A stretch of DNA of 64,000 nucleotides from JAJZVS01 sp963708095. GTDB taxonomy: Bacteria; Pseudomonadota; Alphaproteobacteria; Acetobacterales; Acetobacteraceae. Of the stretch, positions 59,526 to 64,000 are shown in pieces. The DNA lies in contig OY970182.1 of assembly GCA_963708095.1 (NCBI GenBank), forward strand, positions 2,170,001 through 2,234,000. The letters are read 5' to 3'. The stretch's first letter is position 1, and the number at the start of each line of letters is the position of its first letter. The notes under the pieces are model-generated. The model saw only the letters and a list, made by a program, of their open reading frames with translations. It did no database searches and was not told the origin of the DNA. Position numbers and translations under genes: made by a program.

Positions 59526-59969
59526 ATGAAAACCGCACAGGTTCCCACCGTGACCACCATGCACCGCGGCACCGTGCCGCCGTTTGTCCACCTGCTCGGC
59601 CGCGCGAAGAAGGCGCGGGCCGGGGCTGCAACGGGCAGAAATGCCGTCGCCCCAGTCTCCACGGCGCCGCGGGGCCGTCGGGGCGCGAAGTCCACCTCGG
59701 GAGCGGCGACGGCGCCAAGTTCGAGCAAGGTGGACAAGCCCCGCACCTACAAAGCAAAGGCTGCAACGCTGGATTTCTCGCATTTGCATTCGTTCCCAGA
59801 TGCAGACCCGGAAGCGGCCGCAGCCTTCGCCGAGCCGCAGACCGCGACCGCCCGCAGGATCATCGAAGCCGGCAGCAAGGCGCGGACGCCGACCGGCCGG
59901 AAGCCGCCGGCCGCCGGCACGCTGGCCCGCAGGATCATCGAAGCCGGCCGGAAGGGAGTGAAGCTGTGA
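59526..59969 (+). CDS. Hypothetical basic protein with an internal direct repeat
   Basis: 147 aa from ATG 59526 (167 aa if the ATG at 59466 is used; neither has a convincing SD). The protein is Ala/Arg/Lys-rich and mostly disordered-looking. Two copies of ARRIIEAG are encoded by a perfect 24-base repeat (59850-59873 and 59925-59948, 75 bases apart). The second copy ends close to the C-terminus. It lies where a head or scaffold gene might be expected, but the composition gives no function. Confidence 0.5.
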   Translation: MKTAQVPTVTTMHRGTVPPFVHLLGRAKKARAGAATGRNAVAPVSTAPRGRRGAKSTSGAATAPSSSKVDKPRTYKAKAATLDFSHLHSFPDADPEAAAAFAEPQTATARRIIEAGSKARTPTGRKPPAAGTLARRIIEAGRKGVKL

Positions 59970-60526
59970 GCGATGTAATCGACCGCGTGCGCCCGCAAGG
60001 CGACACCGTAGCGGCCCTACAGATCGCGCTGGCAACGCTCGCGCAGGAACACGCCGCCGCCCACCAGCGGAAGCAGGAAGCGGCCATTTCCCGTGCTGCG
60101 CTGCTGGTCAATGGCAGTGCCGCCGACGTTCGCTCCGCCGAGGAGCGTGCCCGCGACGCCGAGCTTGACGCGCTGCGCCTGGATGCGATGCGCCCGGAGC
60201 TGCAACGGCTGCTGACCGACGCGGTGGCCCGCGAGGAATCCGCTGCACGCGACGCGGCGGTGCGCGAGGCTGCCGCCGCTATTGAGCAATTCAACGAATG
60301 GGTAGGCAAGCACTACAGCAAAGCCGCTGCGACCATCGCGCAGGGCATGCAGATGGAGAAGGCCGCGCTCGATGCGGTCAACCGTCTGCGCGGCGTCAAC
60401 ACCGCGCCGCCCGCCGGGCTCCCCCCGCTGGCCAAGGCGCACGTTCGTTCGTCCGTGCGCGGGTTTGGTTTCCTCGTGCGGTTGCCGTCCGCCGAACCAG
60501 GCGCAGAAGGCCATTGGTGGCCGTAG
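59966..60526 (+). CDS. Hypothetical coiled-coil phage-element protein
   Basis: 186 aa. GTG 59966 overlaps the previous stop (GTGA). Residues about 15-125 are a long Ala/Glu/Arg-rich helix (QEHAAAHQRKQEAAISRAAL, VREAAAAIEQFNEWVGKHYS), probably a coiled coil, followed by a short Pro-rich C-terminus. No known motif. Virion-assembly or scaffold roles are possible from position only. Confidence 0.6.
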   Translation: MSDVIDRVRPQGDTVAALQIALATLAQEHAAAHQRKQEAAISRAALLVNGSAADVRSAEERARDAELDALRLDAMRPELQRLLTDAVAREESAARDAAVREAAAAIEQFNEWVGKHYSKAAATIAQGMQMEKAALDAVNRLRGVNTAPPAGLPPLAKAHVRSSVRGFGFLVRLPSAEPGAEGHWWP

Positions 60527-60540
60527 ATAGGAGATTGATA

Positions 60541-60768
60541 ATGGAACAGCAACTTTACGTCGCGCGCGGCCGGACGGTCATCATCGGCAGTGTGTCGTAC
60601 GGTCCCGGAGAATCCGCGCCGATCGCGCCGGACGACGTGGAGCGGTTGACCAAACTCGGCTTCGTGCAGGACACCGCGCCGGTTTTGACCGCGTCGCACG
60701 AATTGAATCCCGCCGGTGTTGGCATGCAGGGCGCCCGCATTCAGGGCGCCGCCTACAACGCCCGATGA
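60541..60768 (+). CDS. Small phage-element protein
   Basis: 75 aa: MEQQLYVARGRTVIIGSVSY, GPGESAPIAPDDVERLTKLG, then VQDTAPVLTASHELNPAGVG. AGGAG stands seven bases before ATG 60541. The first half (an R-G-x-x-V...GPG-x-x-x-x-x-x-x-DDVERLT-x-LGFVQ pattern) resembles small proteins found in phage structural blocks that pack against a head or tail ring. Function unknown. Confidence 0.6.
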   Translation: MEQQLYVARGRTVIIGSVSYGPGESAPIAPDDVERLTKLGFVQDTAPVLTASHELNPAGVGMQGARIQGAAYNAR

Positions 60769-60869
60769 CGAGATCGCGCGCGGTTGCCATCGCAGGGCCG
60801 CGCGTGTGCGGGCCGCGGCCGGTGTGCCTAACGCCGGCCGCGGCTCGTTTTCTAACTGAGGATTGAACA

Positions 60870-62579
60870 ATGTCCGGCAGCGTAAAGACCATCGGGATCA
60901 CGATCACTGCTGCTGATAAGGCATCGCCGTCGATCGAACGTATCAACAAAACCATCGAACGCCTGCGGGGGCCGGCCGATCGGGCGAGCAAAGTCTTCAA
61001 GGGTTTTGGCGAGACGAGCGGCGTGAATAGGATGGCCGAGGGTGTCAAGGTTCTCGGCAACCACAGCCTGAGTTTCGCGCGGAGCATCGAGCGCGCGGCA
61101 GCGCCTATGGCGAGCATTACCAGCGCCGCCAGTATCGCGGGCGTCATCGAGCTATCGCGGCAGTGGGCGAAGGCTGGAAACTCGATCCGCAACGTGAGCT
61201 ACGCGCTCTCGATGCCGGTCGATCGCGTGAGTGCGCTTCAGGGCGGCGCGAAGCTCGCCGGTAGTTCCGTGGAGGCGATGACAAAGAGCTTGCAGGGCGT
61301 GAACGAGGCGGTCAAAGACGCGCAGTTCCACCGGCAGGACGCCGCAACGCCCTACTGGCAGATGCTGCATATCGCCCCGGTCGGCCCGGACGGGAAGCCG
61401 ATCACTCCGGACCAGATGCTGCGACAGTTCGCGGACGCGACCAAGAACATGACCCCTCACGCGCGGATGCGTGCCGAGGGCGCATTCGGGATCGACCCAT
61501 CCCTGGACCCGATGCTTCGCAATGGATCGAAGGGCTTCGATGCCTACGTTGCCCAGGCGCAGAAGTCGGGCGGCGTGATCACGCAGCAGATGGCCGATGA
61601 CGCCAAGAAGATGAACAGCGCCTGGCAACGCCTCGGCGAGAACATCGAGGGCGTCGGCAACCGGATCGTCGATAGCTGGTCGGGCACGGCGACGAAGGTT
61701 GCGCGCACGACAAGCCGCTGGATCGAGCACAACACCGGCCTCGCCGACAGTTACGCCCAGATCGGAATCGCGGTCGGCGCCTTGAAGTCATCGGCATGGC
61801 TGTTGAAGCTATTGGGCTTCGGCACGGCGAGCACCGCTGTGAGCACCGCGGGAACTCTCGCTATGCCGCTGGCCCTCGGTGGCGACACCCCGGCCGGGCC
61901 GGCCTATCAGGAAGCGCCCGGGTCAGAATTTTTCGGCGCCAATGGCCCAGTTGCCCGCTGGTGGGACCGGCGCGCCCCCTCATGGGCGGGCGGTGCGCCA
62001 TCCGGACGCAGCATCACGGCGCCGAAGATGCCGAGCGCCGCCTATGCGACGATGCAGCAGACCCGCACGTTCTGGAAATCGAAGGGCTTCACCGATGCGC
62101 AGGTTGCCGGCATCCTCGCCGGTGGCCCCGCAGCGGAGAGTGGTTTCAACCCCGGCCTCTCGGGCGACAACGGCACGTCGTATGGGCTGTATCAGGACCA
62201 CAACGCCCGTATGCGCGCGTTGTTTGCCCGCTTCGGGCCACACCCCACGACTGCGCAGCAGAACGAATTCGCCTGGGACGAGTTGAACTCCCCGGAGGAC
62301 CGCCCGTTGCTGCGAGCGCTCCGCAACACGTCCACCCCGGAACAATCGGCCTTGGTCTGGACCTCCGGTTTCGAGCGGCCCGCGGGAGGCGCCTATGAGG
62401 CCCAGCGGCGGGCGGACGCGGCTGGGCAGTTCCTGCCGCCGACGCCCCCAACGGGGGCCGTGCACGTCACGGTTGATCTGAATGGCGCGCACCCCGGCAC
62501 GACCGCAACGGCCACCGCGTCGGGCATCGCCACCGCGGCGCCCCCCAGGATCGCCACCAGCATGCCATACGCCCGATGA
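60870..62579 (+). CDS. Tape-measure-like protein with tail lysozyme domain
   Basis: 569 aa. N-terminal helical repeats typical of tape-measure proteins (VKTIGITITAADKASPSIER, then NAVNxVY...SMPVDRVSAL-type motif in NVSYALSMPVDRVSALQGGA). A membrane-like Ala/Gly stretch lies around 305-335. A phage tail-lysozyme (Phage_lysozyme2-like) domain fills about 400-510: TFWKSKGFTDAQVAGILAGG, ESGFNPGLSGDNGTSYGLYQ. The enzyme would open the cell wall during DNA entry. A length near 570 suggests a short tail if it sets tail length. The preceding 100 bases show no gene. Confidence 0.75.
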   Translation: MSGSVKTIGITITAADKASPSIERINKTIERLRGPADRASKVFKGFGETSGVNRMAEGVKVLGNHSLSFARSIERAAAPMASITSAASIAGVIELSRQWAKAGNSIRNVSYALSMPVDRVSALQGGAKLAGSSVEAMTKSLQGVNEAVKDAQFHRQDAATPYWQMLHIAPVGPDGKPITPDQMLRQFADATKNMTPHARMRAEGAFGIDPSLDPMLRNGSKGFDAYVAQAQKSGGVITQQMADDAKKMNSAWQRLGENIEGVGNRIVDSWSGTATKVARTTSRWIEHNTGLADSYAQIGIAVGALKSSAWLLKLLGFGTASTAVSTAGTLAMPLALGGDTPAGPAYQEAPGSEFFGANGPVARWWDRRAPSWAGGAPSGRSITAPKMPSAAYATMQQTRTFWKSKGFTDAQVAGILAGGPAAESGFNPGLSGDNGTSYGLYQDHNARMRALFARFGPHPTTAQQNEFAWDELNSPEDRPLLRALRNTSTPEQSALVWTSGFERPAGGAYEAQRRADAAGQFLPPTPPTGAVHVTVDLNGAHPGTTATATASGIATAAPPRIATSMPYAR

Positions 62580-62875
62580 GCGGCGCGATGGACACGGGCG
62601 AGGGGCTGATAAACGAGCTGGGGACCGCCGCGACCGAAATGGGCACCGCTGCACCTGAGGCGTTGGCCAGTCTGCTTGCCGTCGGTTCGGCCATTGGGTC
62701 CGTTTTCACGATCGCCGCGGCGGGGGCGCTGCCGCCGCCTGAGGTGCGGATCGAGATTTCGATCGCCGCCGAGGATGCGGCGACCCGACTGCGCGGCCTC
62801 GCCGATAGCGTGCTGGCGACTGCGGCGTTGTTCGACCGGGCGATGACCGCGCTCGGCCCCCGCGCCGATGCGTGA
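62576..62875 (+). CDS. Hypothetical small protein after the tape measure
   Basis: 99 aa, ATGA overlap with the tape-measure gene. Gly/Ala-rich hydrophobic middle (ALASLLAVGSAIGSVFTIAA), followed by EVRIEISIAAEDAATRLRGL. It may be a membrane-active or tail-associated protein (holin-like size, but only one hydrophobic segment). Not recognised. Confidence 0.6.
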   Translation: MSGAMDTGEGLINELGTAATEMGTAAPEALASLLAVGSAIGSVFTIAAAGALPPPEVRIEISIAAEDAATRLRGLADSVLATAALFDRAMTALGPRADA

Positions 62876-62907
62876 TCCCGCCCTCATCGAATCTTTCGGA
62901 GCCACCC

Positions 62908-64000
62908 ATGCGCCCCATCCCCACACTCGCCGCACTGCTCCTGCTCGCCATCACCCCCGCCTGGGCGCAGAGTAACCCCGGCTTCACCAGCGGCTCCGTG
63001 CTCTCCGCGCCGGCCCTCAACGGCGCGTTCCAGACGAAGGCCGACACCGCCAACGGCGTCCTGAGCAACCCGACCTTCACGGGGCTCGGCACCTTCGGCG
63101 CCACCGGCACCAACACCCTCACGATCACCCCCGGCGCCTCGACCTCCGCCCCAACGACGCTGACCCTCTCCGGTAGTGGGGCGTTGGCGTTGCCGGCGTT
63201 CACCGCCCCCTCCGCCACGATCACGACGCTAACCGGCACCCTGACCGGCTCCGCGTCCCTCGATCTCCCCCTCACCGGCGGCACTCTGACGGGACCGCTA
63301 AGCGTCGGCAGCGGCCCCGGCTTCTCCCTGTCCACCGCTGGCGGCATCAACCTCGGCATCGGTACCGCCGGGAGCAGCCCGGTCACGATCCAGGCGGCGA
63401 ACAACAACAACATCGTCTTGTCCACGGGCGGCCAGGTGATCGTCGGCAGCCAGTATAGCCCGCTCGTGTCGGGCTACTATGAGAACACCGAAAGCACCTA
63501 TACGCAGTCCGGCACAGCACCGACCCCGCTGCTCAATCTCGGCGGGCAGTTCACCGGAGCGTTCGGCAGTGGTGGTTACGCCCCGTACTACGCGCTCGGC
63601 ACGACAAGCGACACCGCCGACGCCAGCGGCATGTCGCAGGGCGCCATGGTGCTGCTCGTGAACGGCAATTGGGGCGGCTCTGGCTTCAAGGGCAGCCGCA
63701 GCGGCATCTATGTGCAGCAGACACAGCAGGCCGCGACGACCGATCCCAGCACTGCGATTGCCGGCATCTCGACCAATGAATTTGCCTCCTACAACATGGG
63801 CGGCACCGGGACGGGCATCGGGAACGGCGGCGGCGCGATCTACGGCGGCGTGTTGAAAGCCACGGCCGAGGGAACTGCGACGGACCTGTATCGGGTGCTT
63901 GGCGCCGAGGTGGATTTCGGCATGTCGGGCTCGTCCACCGCGAGCAAGCAAGGCGCGCTGTCCCTGGTGCTGCTTTCCAATTCGACGAACACTGCGGCGC
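62908..64000 (+). CDS. Tail-fibre-like protein with a signal peptide (partial)
   Basis: At least 364 aa, running off the window with no stop. The N-terminus MRPIPTLAALLLLAITPAWA is a clear Sec signal peptide followed by QSNPGFTSGS. The mature part is rich in Gly, Ser and Thr with short beta-repeats and the phage fibre signature LPLTGGTLTGPLSVGSG; later segments are GSGGYAPYYALGTTSDTAD and SGIYVQQTQQAATTDPSTA. Fibre-like repeats argue for a tail or surface adhesin; a signal peptide is unexpected for a phage tail fibre. SD is weak (TCGGAGCC, nine bases before ATG 62908). Confidence 0.7.
   Translation, partial: MRPIPTLAALLLLAITPAWAQSNPGFTSGSVLSAPALNGAFQTKADTANGVLSNPTFTGLGTFGATGTNTLTITPGASTSAPTTLTLSGSGALALPAFTAPSATITTLTGTLTGSASLDLPLTGGTLTGPLSVGSGPGFSLSTAGGINLGIGTAGSSPVTIQAANNNNIVLSTGGQVIVGSQYSPLVSGYYENTESTYTQSGTAPTPLLNLGGQFTGAFGSGGYAPYYALGTTSDTADASGMSQGAMVLLVNGNWGGSGFKGSRSGIYVQQTQQAATTDPSTAIAGISTNEFASYNMGGTGTGIGNGGGAIYGGVLKATAEGTATDLYRVLGAEVDFGMSGSSTASKQGALSLVLLSNSTNTAA

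Noticed and set aside
62706..63951. Minus-strand frames at the right end
   Set aside because: They are antisense of the fibre-like gene, which is open from 62908 to the window edge with a signal peptide and repeat motifs.

Overview
The window is high-GC chromosomal DNA with short or overlapping gene junctions. It probably comes from an alphaproteobacterium, most likely a relative of the acetic-acid bacteria (Acetobacteraceae). That placement is an inference from gene content: a three-part Mo/Fe-S/cytochrome c dehydrogenase of the acetic-acid-bacterial aldehyde dehydrogenase type, acid-type sedolisin and S10 peptidases, hydantoinase genes, an ArsJ arsenic island and a CDGSH protein. No rRNA or species marker is present.

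Layout. (1) 1-5.2 kb is a mobile-element scrapyard: a Tn554-type tyrosine recombinase, the truncated remains of a DUF6915/DUF6878 gene pair, and an IS5-family element split cleanly by an IS110/IS1111-type element. (2) 5.2-11.2 kb holds a nucleoside (CNT) transporter coupled to a ThDP enzyme, a metallophosphatase, tRNA-Gln(CTG), a double CDGSH protein and an enolase-superfamily enzyme. (3) 11.2-17.4 kb holds a decayed PAS-GGDEF gene, a 40-residue exported peptide, a four-gene Mla/MCE lipid-transport operon, and IS3 and IS110 remnants. (4) 17.4-21.3 kb is the three-subunit periplasmic molybdo-dehydrogenase. (5) 21.5-29.5 kb holds S53 and S10 peptidases, an amidohydrolase, an MHS transporter and an unusual M28-like protein. 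(6) 30.2-37.1 kb is a divergent catabolic locus: MFS transporter and class V aminotransferase on one side, GntR regulator, HyuA and HyuB on the other. (7) 37.1-43.3 kb holds a group II intron RT remnant, a ModA-like binding protein, a PaoABC-like Mo hydroxylase operon and a broken ATP-grasp gene. (8) 43.4-49.1 kb is an arsenic island: arsR-arsM, then arsR::arsC fusion-GAPDH-arsJ-acr3. It combines methylation, reduction plus Acr3 efflux, and the 1-arseno-3-phosphoglycerate (GAPDH/ArsJ) route. (9) 49.2-51.1 kb is a dead IS630 element, itself carrying a small structured insertion, sitting in a broken serine-recombinase gene.

(10) From 51.2 kb to the window end an integrated phage-like element begins at a 48-nt duplicate of the 3' end of a tRNA-Val(GAC) gene. 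Its order is integrase, unknown, excisionase-like HTH, SpoVG-like protein, DUF3102, Prim-Pol primase, RepA/DnaB-type ATPase, a helically phased iteron array, a second SpoVG-like protein, two small-terminase-like proteins, four short proteins, a tape-measure/tail-lysozyme protein and a tail-fibre-like protein with a signal peptide that runs off the end. No large terminase, portal or capsid gene is visible in these 12.8 kb. The element could be a satellite with its own replicon, an unusual phage whose remaining modules lie outside the window, or a remnant.

The best candidates for undescribed biology are the iteron/primase/TerS element, the GGGGAAT motif cluster in it, the 122-nt structured insertion inside IS630, the IS1111-type element with a candidate bridge-RNA region, the M28-like protein without its catalytic Glu pair, and the paired, probably leaderless arsR promoters.
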